Below, piece after piece: positions 33,116 through 42,563 of a stretch of 64,000 bases of DNA; the first letter of the stretch is position 1, and each line of letters opens with the position of its first letter. This DNA comes from Agrococcus pavilionensis RW1 (GTDB taxonomy: Bacteria; Actinomycetota; Actinomycetes; Actinomycetales; Microbacteriaceae): contig NZ_ASHR01000017.1 in NCBI RefSeq assembly GCF_000400485.1, forward strand, positions 106,902 through 170,901, given 5' to 3'. Made by a program: the position numbers and the translations under genes. Under the pieces are notes generated by a model. It had not been told where the DNA came from. It saw nothing but the letters and a program-made list of their open reading frames with translations, and did not search any database.

Positions 33116-34759
33116 ATGGGGGACATGATCCCCGGGACGGTGCTCGCGTCGCGCTACGAGCTCGTGCGCCCGCTCGGCCTCGGCGGCATGGGGCAGGTGT
33201 GGCTCGGGCTCGACCGGGTGCTGGGGCGCGAGGTCGCCGTGAAGACGGTCGACCTCACCGCGAGCAGCGATCCGAGCGCCGCCGAGCGCTTCCGGCGCGA
33301 GGGCCGCGCTGCCGCTGCGCTCGCGCACGAGCACGTCGTGACGGTCTTCGACTCCGGCACCGACGGCAGCACCGCCTTCCTCGTGATGCAGCTGCTGCCC
33401 GGCCCCGCCGTCGCGGAGCTGCTCGAAGGCGGGGAGCCGCTGCCGATCGACCGGGCGGTCGAGATCGCCGAGCAGACCGCGGCGGCGCTCGCGGCGATCC
33501 ACAGCATCGGCATCGTGCACCGCGACATCAAGCCGGCCAACCTCGTCTTCGACGCCTCGGGCAGGCTCAAGGTCGTCGACTTCGGGATCGCGAGCGTCGA
33601 GGGCACGAGCGGGCAGCTCACCGCGACCTCGACGATCGTCGGGAGCGCCGCGTACATGGCGCCCGAGCAGGCCGACGGAGGAGGCAGAGCGACGCCCGCG
33701 ACCGACCTCTACGCGCTCGGCTGCGTCATGACGACCCTGCTCACCGGCCGACCCCCGTTCGGGGGCGAGCACCCGCTCGCGCTGCTGCAGCAGCACGTGC
33801 ACGCTCCCGCGCCGCGCGTGGCCGAGCGGCTCGCCGGCGTGCCGAAGCCGCTCGACGCGCTCGTCGCCCGACTGCTCTCGAAGCGCCCGGACGATCGCGG
33901 GGATGCGGCGGGCGTGCGCGACGAGCTCGCGGCGATCCGGAGCGCGCTGCCGCGGACGCCGCCGGCAGCCGCCGCGGACGCCACGGTGCCCGTCGCTGCC
34001 GCCGCCGTGCCCCTCGCTGCCGCCGCGAGCGCCGTCGAGGCCCGCGAGCCGTCGACCGGTCGGCTCGCCCCCGCGGGCCCCGCGGCGGCGACCGCGCTCG
34101 TCCCGGCGCCGCGCAGGCGCATCGCCCGGCGGGTCGCCGTCGCGCTCGGCGCGCTCCTGGCGCTCGCGGCGCTGCTGCTCGCCGTCCTCCCGCTGCTGCA
34201 GCGGCCAAGCGGGGACGATGCCCTCGCATCGCAGCAGCCTGTCGCGGAGGACGGGGCGCCAGCCGCCGTCACGCCGCCGTCGTCCTCCTCCGAGCCGCCC
34301 GCCGCCCCGCGCGAGCGCGAGCCCGCGACGGGCGCGTCCGCGGCGCCCGCCGCCGGGGAGCCCGCGCCCGCCGTGGCCGGGGAGCCTGCGACGTCGGCAT
34401 CCGCTCCGCCCGCGACCGGTGAGGCGTCGCCGGCCCCCGCGGAGCCGACGGCGACCGCGACCGCGCCCTCCGAGTCGGCACCGGCCGAGCCGGCGCCGGA
34501 GCCGGCGCCGAGCAGCCTCGCGGGAGTGCGCGAGGCGATCGGCGGTGCCGTCGCCGCCGGCGGGCTCGACGCCGCGGCGGGGGACGAGCTCCTGGGCCGC
34601 GTCGCGGTGCTCGAGGGTGTCGCCGCCGACGGACTGTCGGCTGGGCTCGCGGAGCTCCGCTCGCGCGTCGACGCGCTCGAGGCCGATGGCGCCGCGACCC
34701 CCGAGGCCGCCGCCGCCATCCGCGCCGCGATCGACGAGGTCACCGCCTCCGCTGCGTGA
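33116..34759 (+). CDS. Membrane-anchored Ser/Thr protein kinase (PknB-like)
   Basis: A 547-residue eukaryotic-like kinase. The catalytic domain (about residues 12-280) has the Gly loop GLGGMGQVW, Lys43 (VAVKTV), catalytic HRD at 135-137 (HRDIKPANL) and DFG at 155-157. One membrane helix lies at about 339-361. Outside the membrane there is no PASTA repeat; instead an Ala/Pro/Ser/Glu stalk of about 100 residues leads to an 80-residue helical C-terminal module (GVREAIGGAVAAGGL to the end). Signalling input is therefore not muropeptide binding by PASTA. Start ATG 33116 or 33125. Confidence 0.92.
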   Translation: MGDMIPGTVLASRYELVRPLGLGGMGQVWLGLDRVLGREVAVKTVDLTASSDPSAAERFRREGRAAAALAHEHVVTVFDSGTDGSTAFLVMQLLPGPAVAELLEGGEPLPIDRAVEIAEQTAAALAAIHSIGIVHRDIKPANLVFDASGRLKVVDFGIASVEGTSGQLTATSTIVGSAAYMAPEQADGGGRATPATDLYALGCVMTTLLTGRPPFGGEHPLALLQQHVHAPAPRVAERLAGVPKPLDALVARLLSKRPDDRGDAAGVRDELAAIRSALPRTPPAAAADATVPVAAAAVPLAAAASAVEAREPSTGRLAPAGPAAATALVPAPRRRIARRVAVALGALLALAALLLAVLPLLQRPSGDDALASQQPVAEDGAPAAVTPPSSSSEPPAAPREREPATGASAAPAAGEPAPAVAGEPATSASAPPATGEASPAPAEPTATATAPSESAPAEPAPEPAPSSLAGVREAIGGAVAAGGLDAAAGDELLGRVAVLEGVAADGLSAGLAELRSRVDALEADGAATPEAAAAIRAAIDEVTASAA

Positions 34760-34762
34760 GCG

Positions 34763-35992
34763 TCACTCGCGGGGCTTCCGCGGCAGCCACTTGAGCAGGA
34801 TCGCCGCGCCCGTGATGCATACCGCGGTGAGCCCGCCCGCCGCCCACGCGATCGACGCGATCGAGACGACCGCCGAGATTGCGAGCGGTGCCACGGCGCC
34901 GCCGAGGTCGACCGTCAGCCGCCACGCGCCGAGGAACGGCGCGGGGTTGCGAGGATCGGCGAGATCGGCGCCGAGCGTCATGATGATGCCGGAGCCGAGC
35001 CCGTTGCCGAGCCCGAGCACCATCGCGGCGGCGACGAACCAGCCGGTCGCGGCATCGAGGTCGTGCGAGGCGGCGAGCATCGCGAACGCGACCGCCATGA
35101 GGCCGAGCGTCGGCACGACGCTCCAGAGCCGGCCGAACCGGTCCATGACCCAGCCCGACACGAAGAAGAGCGCGAAGTCGAGGCCGCCGGCGATGCCGAT
35201 CACGAGGCCCGTCGTCGCGGCGTCGAGCCCGATCGAGATCGCCCACAGCGGCAGCAGCACGTTGCGCGCCGAGCGCGCGAGCGCGAGCATCGCCGCGCCG
35301 ACGCCGACGGTCGCGAGCACGCGCCCGTGCTGCCGCACCACTCGCCACACGCCCGTGCGCTCCTGCCGCAGCTCGATGACGCCCGTCGTCGGAGGCTTCC
35401 GCTCGAAGGCCGTCGTCGGATCGGGGAGCACCACGAGCACCGCGATCGCGACGATCGTGCAGATGCCGAAGAACACCCACACCGCGCCGAGCGGGAGCCC
35501 GAGGCCCAGCACCGCCGCGCCGACGAGCGGGCCGACGAACATGCCGAGGCGGAAGATGCCGCCGAGCGTCGAGAGCGCCCTCGCGCGGTACCGGATCGGC
35601 ACGTAGGTCGTCATGAACGCGTGCCGCGCGAGCGCGAAGACCGCGTGGCCGAGGCCGAGCACGAACACCGCGACGCCGAGCGTCCACGCATCCCTCGCGA
35701 CGAGCGCGAGCACGAGCGCGGCGAGCACGAGCGCACCCGCGCCGATCATCGTCGGCCGCTCGCCGAAGCGCGCGACGACGCCGCCGCCCGGCACGTCGCC
35801 CGCGAGCTGCCCGATCGTCAGCATCGCCGCGACGACCGCCGCGACGGCGAGCGAGGCGCCGAGGTCACCGGCGATGAGCGGGATGTAGGGGATGACGGCG
35901 CCCTCGCCGATCGCGAACGCCGCCGTCGGCACGTACACGGCACCCGCGACGCGCTTCCACGGGAACCGCTCCGTCTCGTCGCCCCCGCTCAC
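34763..35992 (-). CDS. MFS transporter
   Basis: A 409-residue major facilitator with about twelve hydrophobic segments. The cytoplasmic loop after helix 2 reads [14 protein letters not shown], a variant of the MFS motif A (G-x-x-x-D/R-x-G-x-R/K). It resembles drug or sugar efflux permeases; substrate unknown. GTG start at 35992 with TAGGCT six bases upstream. It converges with the kinase gene and diverges from prfB. Confidence 0.9.
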   Translation of the reverse strand: MSGGDETERFPWKRVAGAVYVPTAAFAIGEGAVIPYIPLIAGDLGASLAVAAVVAAMLTIGQLAGDVPGGGVVARFGERPTMIGAGALVLAALVLALVARDAWTLGVAVFVLGLGHAVFALARHAFMTTYVPIRYRARALSTLGGIFRLGMFVGPLVGAAVLGLGLPLGAVWVFFGICTIVAIAVLVVLPDPTTAFERKPPTTGVIELRQERTGVWRVVRQHGRVLATVGVGAAMLALARSARNVLLPLWAISIGLDAATTGLVIGIAGGLDFALFFVSGWVMDRFGRLWSVVPTLGLMAVAFAMLAASHDLDAATGWFVAAAMVLGLGNGLGSGIIMTLGADLADPRNPAPFLGAWRLTVDLGGAVAPLAISAVVSIASIAWAAGGLTAVCITGAAILLKWLPRKPRE

Positions 35993-35998
35993 AGCCCG

Positions 35999-36004
35999 AG
36001 CCTA
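35999..36004 (-). promoter_or_regulatory. -10 box, leaderless start of MFS gene
   Basis: Minus-strand TAGGCT, six bases, then the GTG start at 35992. Confidence 0.5.
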
Positions 36005-36083
36005 CGACGCTCGAGCTGGACGACCGGATGCGGTGCCGGCGGCGGGCGGGACGGACGATGCCGCGCCGGTAGGCTGGGGCATC

Positions 36084-37202
36084 ATGGCCGATCTCGACAT
36101 CGGCGGCGAGATCGCCGCCCTCCGCTCCACGTTCGCCGACATCAAGGCCGTCACCGACGTCGACCGGCTCGCCGCCGACATCGAGCGGCTCTCCGCCGCC
36201 GCCGGCGCCCCCGACCTGTGGGATGACCCCGAGGCGGCGCAGAAGGTCACGAGCCAGCTGAGCCACGCGCAGACCGACCTCCGCCGCATCGTCGAGGCCG
36301 AGTCGCGCATCGACGACCTCGAGGTGCTCGTCGAGATGGCGAACGAGGAGGCCGACGAGGCGACGCAGCTCGAGGCGAAGAAGGAGCTCGCGAGCCTGCA
36401 GAAGCTCATGGGCGAGATGGAGATCCAGACGCTCCTCGACGGCGAGTTCGACCCGCTGCCCGCGGTCGTCACGATCCGCGCGGGCGCGGGCGGCGTCGAC
36501 GCCTCCGACTTCGCCGAGATGCTGCTGCGCATGTACCTCCGGTACGCCGAGCAGCACGGCATGCCCGTGACCGTCTACGAGACGAGCTACGCGGAGGAGG
36601 CGGGCATCAAGTCGGCCTCGTTCGAGATCGACGCGCCCTACGCCTTCGGGCAGCTCTCCGTCGAGGCCGGCACGCACCGGCTCGTGCGCATGAGCCCCTT
36701 CGGTGCCGCGGGCAAGCGCCAGACGTCGTTCGCGGCGGTCGAGGTCGTGCCGCTGTTCGAGCAGGTCGACGAGGTCGAGATCCCCGAGAACGACATCCGC
36801 GTCGACGTCTTCCGCTCCTCGGGCCCGGGCGGCCAGTCGGTCAACACGACCGACTCCGCGGTGCGCATCACGCACATCCCGACCGGCGTCGTCGTCTCGA
36901 TGCAGAACGAGAAGAGCCAGATCCAGAACCGCGCCGCCGCGATGCGCGTGCTGCAGAGCCGCCTCATGCTGCTCAAGCGCGAGGAGGAGGCGGCGCGCAA
37001 GAAGGAGCTCGCGGGCTCGATCGCCGCGAGCTGGGGCGACCAGATGCGCTCCTACGTGCTCGCGCCGTACCAGATGGTCAAGGACCTCCGCACGCTGCAC
37101 GAGGTCAACAACCCCTCCGCCGTCTTCGACGGCGACCTCGACGGGTTCATCGCGGCGGGCATCCGCTGGCGCAAGCAGCAGCAGCGCGAGGACGCGGAGT
37201 AG
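36084..37202 (+). CDS. prfB: Peptide chain release factor 2
   Basis: A 372-residue class I release factor reading UGA and UAA. The stop-codon anticodon tripeptide SPF is in [17 protein letters not shown] and the peptidyl-hydrolysis GGQ is residues 249-251 (SGPGGQSVN). The frame is uninterrupted, so the +1 programmed frameshift of enteric prfB is absent, as usual in actinobacteria. ATG at 36084 with a TAGGCT box eight bases upstream. It opens the prfB...ftsE-ftsX-smpB...ssrA neighbourhood. Confidence 0.96.
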   Translation: MADLDIGGEIAALRSTFADIKAVTDVDRLAADIERLSAAAGAPDLWDDPEAAQKVTSQLSHAQTDLRRIVEAESRIDDLEVLVEMANEEADEATQLEAKKELASLQKLMGEMEIQTLLDGEFDPLPAVVTIRAGAGGVDASDFAEMLLRMYLRYAEQHGMPVTVYETSYAEEAGIKSASFEIDAPYAFGQLSVEAGTHRLVRMSPFGAAGKRQTSFAAVEVVPLFEQVDEVEIPENDIRVDVFRSSGPGGQSVNTTDSAVRITHIPTGVVVSMQNEKSQIQNRAAAMRVLQSRLMLLKREEEAARKKELAGSIAASWGDQMRSYVLAPYQMVKDLRTLHEVNNPSAVFDGDLDGFIAAGIRWRKQQQREDAE

Positions 37203-37210
37203 CGACCGCC

Positions 37211-38629
37211 GTGGCCACTCGACCGCAGACCGGCAGCGACTACCTCGCGAGCCTCGACGACGGCCGGGTGGTCGTCCACGACGGCGAGCGCGTCGCGCGC
37301 GTCGCCGAGCATCCCGCCTTCGCCGGCACCGCATCCACCATCGCGTCGCTCTACGACGCCCTCCACGAGGAGGGGTCGGATGCGCTGCTCGCGCCGATCG
37401 GGGAGGCTCCCGGCGGCGACGGGGTCACCCACGCGTTCTGGACCGTGCCGCGCTCGCACGACGACCTCCGCGCGCAGCGCGAGGCGATCCGCGCCTGGCA
37501 GGCGCGCACGCACGGCTGGCTCGGCCGGACGCCCGAGTTCATGGCGTGCATCTTCACGTCGATGGCGGCGCACGCGCCGTTCTTCGGCCGCTTCGAGCGC
37601 AACGTGCGCGCGGCGCTCGAGCGCGACCAGCGCGCCGTCACCCACTACGCCCAAGCGCTCGTCAACCCGCCCGTCGACCGCGAGCTGCCGCCCGACGAGG
37701 TCGGCGACGTCTTCGTGCACGTCGTCGACGAGACCGACGAGGGCGTCGTGCTGCGCGGCGCGAAGGCGGTCGTCACGGGCGCCGCGACGGCCCAGCGCCT
37801 GTTCGTCTCGCACTTCGGCGGCGAGGTGCAGACGGATGCGTTCGCGATCGCCGCGTCGGTCGCGGTCGGCTCGCCGGGCGTGCGCGTCTACACGCGCGGC
37901 ACGCCCTTCCGCCCCGACCAGCCGCTCGCGCGGCGCTTCCAGGAGCACGACGCGCTCGTCGTGTTCGACGACGTGCTCGTGCCGTGGGACGACGTCCTCA
38001 TCCGCGACGCGGAGACGATGCTCGCCTTCAACCGCGGCGCCGTCGGCTGGAACGCCCGGCTCGCGTTCCAGGCGGCGACGCGGCTCGAGGCGAAGCTCGA
38101 GCGCATCGCGGGCCTCGCGGTCCGCGCGGCCGAGATCATGGGCACCGACCAGCGGCGCGGCACGCAAGCGGCGCTCGGCGAGCTCATCGCCTTCCGGCAC
38201 ACGGTCGCGGGGCTCCGCGACGCGATGATCGAGCAGGCGGCGGCGTCGGGGGAATCGATCCTGCCGGGCGTCGACGCCGCGATGGCGTTCTCGGCGCTCG
38301 CGCCCGATGCCTACTCGCGCATGCGCGTCTCGCTCGAGACGACGCTCTCCTCCGCGCTCGCGCACCTGCCGGTGCCGCTCGACGCGCTCGGCTCGCCGGA
38401 CGTCGCCCCCATCGAGCCGCTCCTGCGCGGCTCGGGCGGGGCGGATGCGCGCGAGCGGCTCGAGGTCGTCGGCGAGCTGTGGGATGCGATCGGCACGGGC
38501 TTCGGCGCCCGGCACGAGCTCTACGAGCGCAGCTACTGGGGCCAGCCCGAGCGCACCCATGTCGGCATCCTGGGGCTCGCGCGCGCCGACGGCCGCGTCG
38601 CCCGCTGGCAGGCACGACGGCACTCCTGA
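37211..38629 (+). CDS. 4-hydroxyphenylacetate 3-monooxygenase (HpaB/PvcC) family protein
   Basis: A 472-residue protein of the HpaB large-subunit family, FADH2-dependent monooxygenases that hydroxylate phenols. The family start (GSDYLASLDDGRVVVHDGERV), FMACIFTSMAAHAPFFGRF, THYAQALVNPPVDR, the central GAKAVVTGAATAQRLFVSHFG and FDDVLVPWDDVLIRD are present. The flavin reductase partner (HpaC) is not adjacent. GTG start nine bases after the prfB stop suggests co-transcription with prfB, which is unexpected for an aromatic catabolic enzyme. Substrate unknown. Confidence 0.87.
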   Translation: MATRPQTGSDYLASLDDGRVVVHDGERVARVAEHPAFAGTASTIASLYDALHEEGSDALLAPIGEAPGGDGVTHAFWTVPRSHDDLRAQREAIRAWQARTHGWLGRTPEFMACIFTSMAAHAPFFGRFERNVRAALERDQRAVTHYAQALVNPPVDRELPPDEVGDVFVHVVDETDEGVVLRGAKAVVTGAATAQRLFVSHFGGEVQTDAFAIAASVAVGSPGVRVYTRGTPFRPDQPLARRFQEHDALVVFDDVLVPWDDVLIRDAETMLAFNRGAVGWNARLAFQAATRLEAKLERIAGLAVRAAEIMGTDQRRGTQAALGELIAFRHTVAGLRDAMIEQAAASGESILPGVDAAMAFSALAPDAYSRMRVSLETTLSSALAHLPVPLDALGSPDVAPIEPLLRGSGGADARERLEVVGELWDAIGTGFGARHELYERSYWGQPERTHVGILGLARADGRVARWQARRHS

Positions 38630-38723
38630 CGACGCTCGAGAGCGACGCGGCTCGAGCCGAGGTCGCGCCGCGCCGACCGCGGTGCGGGCCCGACGCATCC
38701 GGCGCCCGTAGCCTCGACGGGCC

Positions 38724-39457
<734 letters not shown>

Positions 39458-39461
<4 letters not shown>

Positions 39462-40372
39462 GGGTCCAGCTGATCGCGCAGGAGGTCTGGAACGGGCTGC
39501 GCCGGAACCTCTCGGTCGTCGTCTCGGTCGTGCTCGTGACGTTCATCTCGCTCTCGTTCGTCGGCGCCGCGATCCTGCTGCAGATGCAGATCAACCAGAT
39601 GAAGGGCTTCTGGTACGACCGCGCCCAGGTCGGCGTGTACTTCTGCGGCCCGGTCGACGCGACGGCGACGTGCAGCCAGACCGCCGCGACCGCCGAGCAG
39701 GTCGACGCCGTGCGGGCCGTGCTCGAGAGCGGCGCGATCGCGCCCTACGTCGCCGACGTCGAGTTCGAGGATCGCGAGCTCGCCTACCAGCACTTCATGG
39801 AGCAGTTCGGGGGCACGTCGAGCGCCGAGTTCGCGAGCCCGGAGACCATGAACGAGGCGCTGTGGGTGCGCCCCACGACGCCACAGGACGCCGATCTCAT
39901 CCGCGAGGCGACGAGCGCGCTCCCGGGCGTGCTCGAGGTGCGCGACCAGCGGGCGCTGCTCGAGCCGATCTTCCAGGTGCTGAGCACCGCGAGCCTCGCC
40001 GCGATCGGCATCGCCGTGCTCATGCTCGTCGCGGCCGTCCTGCTCATCTCCACGACCATCCGCCTCTCCGCCTTCTCCCGCAAGCGCGAGCTCGGGATCA
40101 TGCGGCTCGTCGGCGCCTCGAACCGGTTCATCCAGACGCCGTTCATCATCGAGGGGATCGTCGCCGCGCTCGTCGGCGCGGTGCTCGCCGCAGGAGCGGT
40201 CGTCGCGACCGTGCACTTCCTGCTGCAGGGCTACGTCGCGCCGATGCTGCAGACCATCGCGATCGTCGGGCTCGACGACGCCCTCGTCGTCGCGCCGGTG
40301 CTGCTCGGGATCGGCGTGCTGTTCGCCGGCGTCGCGGCAGCGGTCGCGATCCGGCGCTACCTCCGGATCTAG
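39458..40372 (+). CDS. ftsX: Cell division membrane protein FtsX
   Basis: A 304-residue four-helix membrane protein. The first helix ([22 protein letters not shown]) is followed by an extracellular domain of about 140 residues carrying a Cys pair ([12 protein letters not shown]) that could be a disulphide, as in other actinobacterial FtsX. Then comes the permease domain with [33 protein letters not shown] start overlaps ftsE (GTGA). Confidence 0.95.
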
Positions 40373-40446
40373 CCCGGCCGGGCCGCGCTACACTGGGCGG
40401 CTGCCCGAGCACGGGCTGTCGAGACCACCGAGACCGGGAGCGAGCC

Positions 40447-40923
40447 ATGCCGCGGGAACAGGGCCAGAGGGTCGTGGCGCAGAACCGCAAGGCGCGCCAC
40501 GACTACCACATCGAGGATCGCATCGAAGCGGGCCTCGTGCTCACCGGCACCGAGGTGAAGTCGCTGCGCGCCGGCCGCGCGTCGCTCGTCGACGGCTACG
40601 CGTTCGTCGACCGCGGCGAGGCGTGGCTCGACGCCGTGCACATCCCGGAGTACGGGCAGGGCACGTGGACGAACCACCCGCCGCGGCGGAAGCGCAAGCT
40701 CCTGCTGCACCGCGCCGAGATCGACAAGCTCGCCGCCAAGGTCGCGCAGGGCGGCTACACGCTCGTGCCGCTCTCGCTCTACTTCTCCGACGGCCGAGCG
40801 AAGGTCGAGCTCGCGGTCGCGAAGGGCAAGAAGGAGTACGACAAGCGGCACGCGCTGCGCGAGCGGCAGGACAAGCGCGAGGCCGAGCGCGCGATGCGCA
40901 CGCGGAACCGCCTCGGCGACTGA
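40447..40923 (+). CDS. smpB: SsrA-binding protein SmpB
   Basis: A 158-residue partner of tmRNA in trans-translation. The OB-fold core ([87 protein letters not shown]) and the basic tail entering the mRNA channel ([16 protein letters not shown]) are complete. A TACACT box lies at 40389-40394 ahead of the gene. Its RNA partner ssrA is 1.2 kb downstream, with pfkA in between. Confidence 0.97.
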   Translation: MPREQGQRVVAQNRKARHDYHIEDRIEAGLVLTGTEVKSLRAGRASLVDGYAFVDRGEAWLDAVHIPEYGQGTWTNHPPRRKRKLLLHRAEIDKLAAKVAQGGYTLVPLSLYFSDGRAKVELAVAKGKKEYDKRHALRERQDKREAERAMRTRNRLGD

Positions 40924-41008
40924 CCGCTGCGCGGTTCGACAATCGCGGGGCTCGTCGGTTGAATGGGGCTTCCGGCACTCACCCAGGGCTCGCCGGAGGA
41001 AAGGCGCC

Positions 41009-42037
41009 ATGCGCATCGGCATCCTGACGTCCGGCGGCGACTGCCCCGGGCTCAACGCGGTCATCCGAGCGGCCGTGCTCACCGGCATGAAGCACCACGG
41101 GCACGAGTTCGTCGGCATCCGCGACGGCTACCGCGGGCTCAAGGACGGCGACGTCCGGGTGCTCAACCGATCGGCGGTGCGCGGCACCTCCCGCATCGGC
41201 GGCACGATCCTCGGCACGAGCCGCACGAACCCCTACGAGGGGGAGAAGGGCGGGCCCGAGCGCATCGCCGCCACGCTCGAGCGGCTCGGGATCGAGGCGG
41301 TCATGGCGATCGGCGGCGAGGGCACGCTCGCGGCCGCCAATCGGCTCGCCGACGACGGCATCCCGATCGTCGGGGTGCCGAAGACGATCGACAACGACCT
41401 CGACGCGACCGACTACACCTTCGGCTTCGACACCGCCGTGCAGATCGCGACCGAGGCCGGCGACCGACTGCGCACGACGGGCGACTCGCACATGCGCTGC
41501 ATGGTGCTCGAGGTCATGGGGCGGCACGTCGGCTGGATCGCGCTCCACACCGGCATCGCGACGGGTGCGCACGTCACGCTCATCCCCGAGCAGCCGCGCT
41601 CGATCGAGTGGATCTGCGAGTACGTGCAATCGGTGTACGACCGCCGCCGCGCCCCGCTCGTCGTCGTCTCCGAGGGCTTCAAGCTCGAGGGGATGGACGA
41701 GGAGTACTCCCGCAAGGGCCTCGACGCGTTCGACCGGCCCCGCCTCGGCGGCATCGGGGAGGTGCTCGCGCCGATGATCGAGGAGCGCACCGGCATCGAG
41801 TCGCGCGCGACGGTGCTCGGCCACATCCAGCGCGGCGGCGCGCCGTCGGGCGCCGACCGCGTGCTCGCGACGCGCTTCGGGCTCGCCGCGGTCGACGCGA
41901 TCACGGATCGCGCGTGGGGCTCGATGGTGTCGCTGCGCGGCACCGAGATCGTGCGGGTGCCGATGGCCGAGGCGCTCGGCGACCTCAAGCGCGTGCCAGA
42001 CCACCGCTACCGCGAGGCGGAGCTGCTCTTCGGCTGA
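41009..42037 (+). CDS. pfkA: 6-phosphofructokinase
   Basis: A 342-residue group III phosphofructokinase. Motifs: GGDCPGLNAVIRA, the nucleotide-site GGEGTLAAANRL, catalytic PKTIDNDLDATDYTFGFDTA and the sugar-phosphate site MGRHVGWIALHTGIA. Gly follows GGE, whereas pyrophosphate-dependent enzymes carry Asp there, so it is predicted to use ATP; Lys in PKTIDND is shared by many actinobacterial ATP enzymes. AAAGGCGC precedes the ATG. Its end abuts the ssrA promoter. Confidence 0.94.
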   Translation: MRIGILTSGGDCPGLNAVIRAAVLTGMKHHGHEFVGIRDGYRGLKDGDVRVLNRSAVRGTSRIGGTILGTSRTNPYEGEKGGPERIAATLERLGIEAVMAIGGEGTLAAANRLADDGIPIVGVPKTIDNDLDATDYTFGFDTAVQIATEAGDRLRTTGDSHMRCMVLEVMGRHVGWIALHTGIATGAHVTLIPEQPRSIEWICEYVQSVYDRRRAPLVVVSEGFKLEGMDEEYSRKGLDAFDRPRLGGIGEVLAPMIEERTGIESRATVLGHIQRGGAPSGADRVLATRFGLAAVDAITDRAWGSMVSLRGTEIVRVPMAEALGDLKRVPDHRYREAELLFG

Positions 42038-42040
42038 CGG

Positions 42041-42069
42041 TTGCCCGGAGATTCCGGGCGCGCTACCAT
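42041..42069 (+). promoter_or_regulatory. Promoter of ssrA (tmRNA)
   Basis: TTGCCC at 42041-42046 and TACCAT at 42064-42069 with a 17-base spacer. The spacer and -35 contain a 7-bp inverted repeat, GCCCGGA-GAT-TCCGGGC (42043-42059), which may double as the pfkA terminator. Expected transcription start is near 42076, about 70 bases before the mature tmRNA 5' end. Confidence 0.65.
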
Positions 42070-42144
42070 GGTGGGCTGGCCTCGCCAGCGCGCCGGACGC
42101 ATCCGGCATTGGAAACTCCACAGCGTGCGACTCGCACCCAGCAC

Positions 42145-42515
42145 GGGGATGATCGGTTTCGACAGCGTCTCGATTGCTGCGGGAAGCGGGTAGAGGATGC
42201 AGGGTCATCTCTTCAACGCCCCCTGCAAACCAATAGGTGCCAATGCAAAGCGCACCGACTTCGCCCTCGCTGCCTAAGCGAGCCTGAAGTCCGTCAGACC
42301 GGGGTCGCTCTCGCCCCGGACCCTGGCGTCATCTTGAGAGCTCGCTGCGATGCTGCGTCACAGGGCATCGCGGGACTTGAACTGTGACTGGGCTCGTCGA
42401 CCTAGGTGCTCAGGACAAAGGTCGGAGCCGAGCAGAACGCCACCCTTGAGCTGCACCCGGAGAAGCCGCACGATGTGAGCGTTGGACGGGGGTTCGATTC
42501 CCCCCATCTCCACCA
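42145..42515 (+). ncRNA. ssrA: Transfer-messenger RNA (tmRNA)
   Basis: A 371-base one-piece tmRNA. The 5' end GGGGATGATCGGTTTCGACAG pairs with the 3' end CATCTCC followed by A and an encoded CCA; the T arm GGGGGTTCGATTCCCCC is complete. The resume codon is GCC at 42239 and the tag ORF to the TAA at 42275-42277 encodes ANAKRTDFALAA, a typical actinobacterial degradation tag ending in LAA. It rescues ribosomes stalled on broken mRNAs together with SmpB. Confidence 0.97.
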
Positions 42516-42551
42516 TCGGTCGAGTCGCACGCTGTGAGAGCCCCCGCTCGC

Positions 42552-42557
42552 TACTGT
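42552..42557 (+). promoter_or_regulatory. -10 box, leaderless start of DUF308-lipase gene
   Basis: TACTGT, six bases, then ATG at 42564. Confidence 0.5.
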
Positions 42558-42563
42558 CGAGCC

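Noticed and set aside
36084..36200. Programmed +1 frameshift in prfB
   Set aside because: The frame is continuous from a proper ATG; no in-frame TGA follows a CTT slippery site.
41009..42037. Pyrophosphate-dependent phosphofructokinase
   Set aside because: The nucleotide-site motif is GGEG, with Gly where PPi enzymes have Asp.
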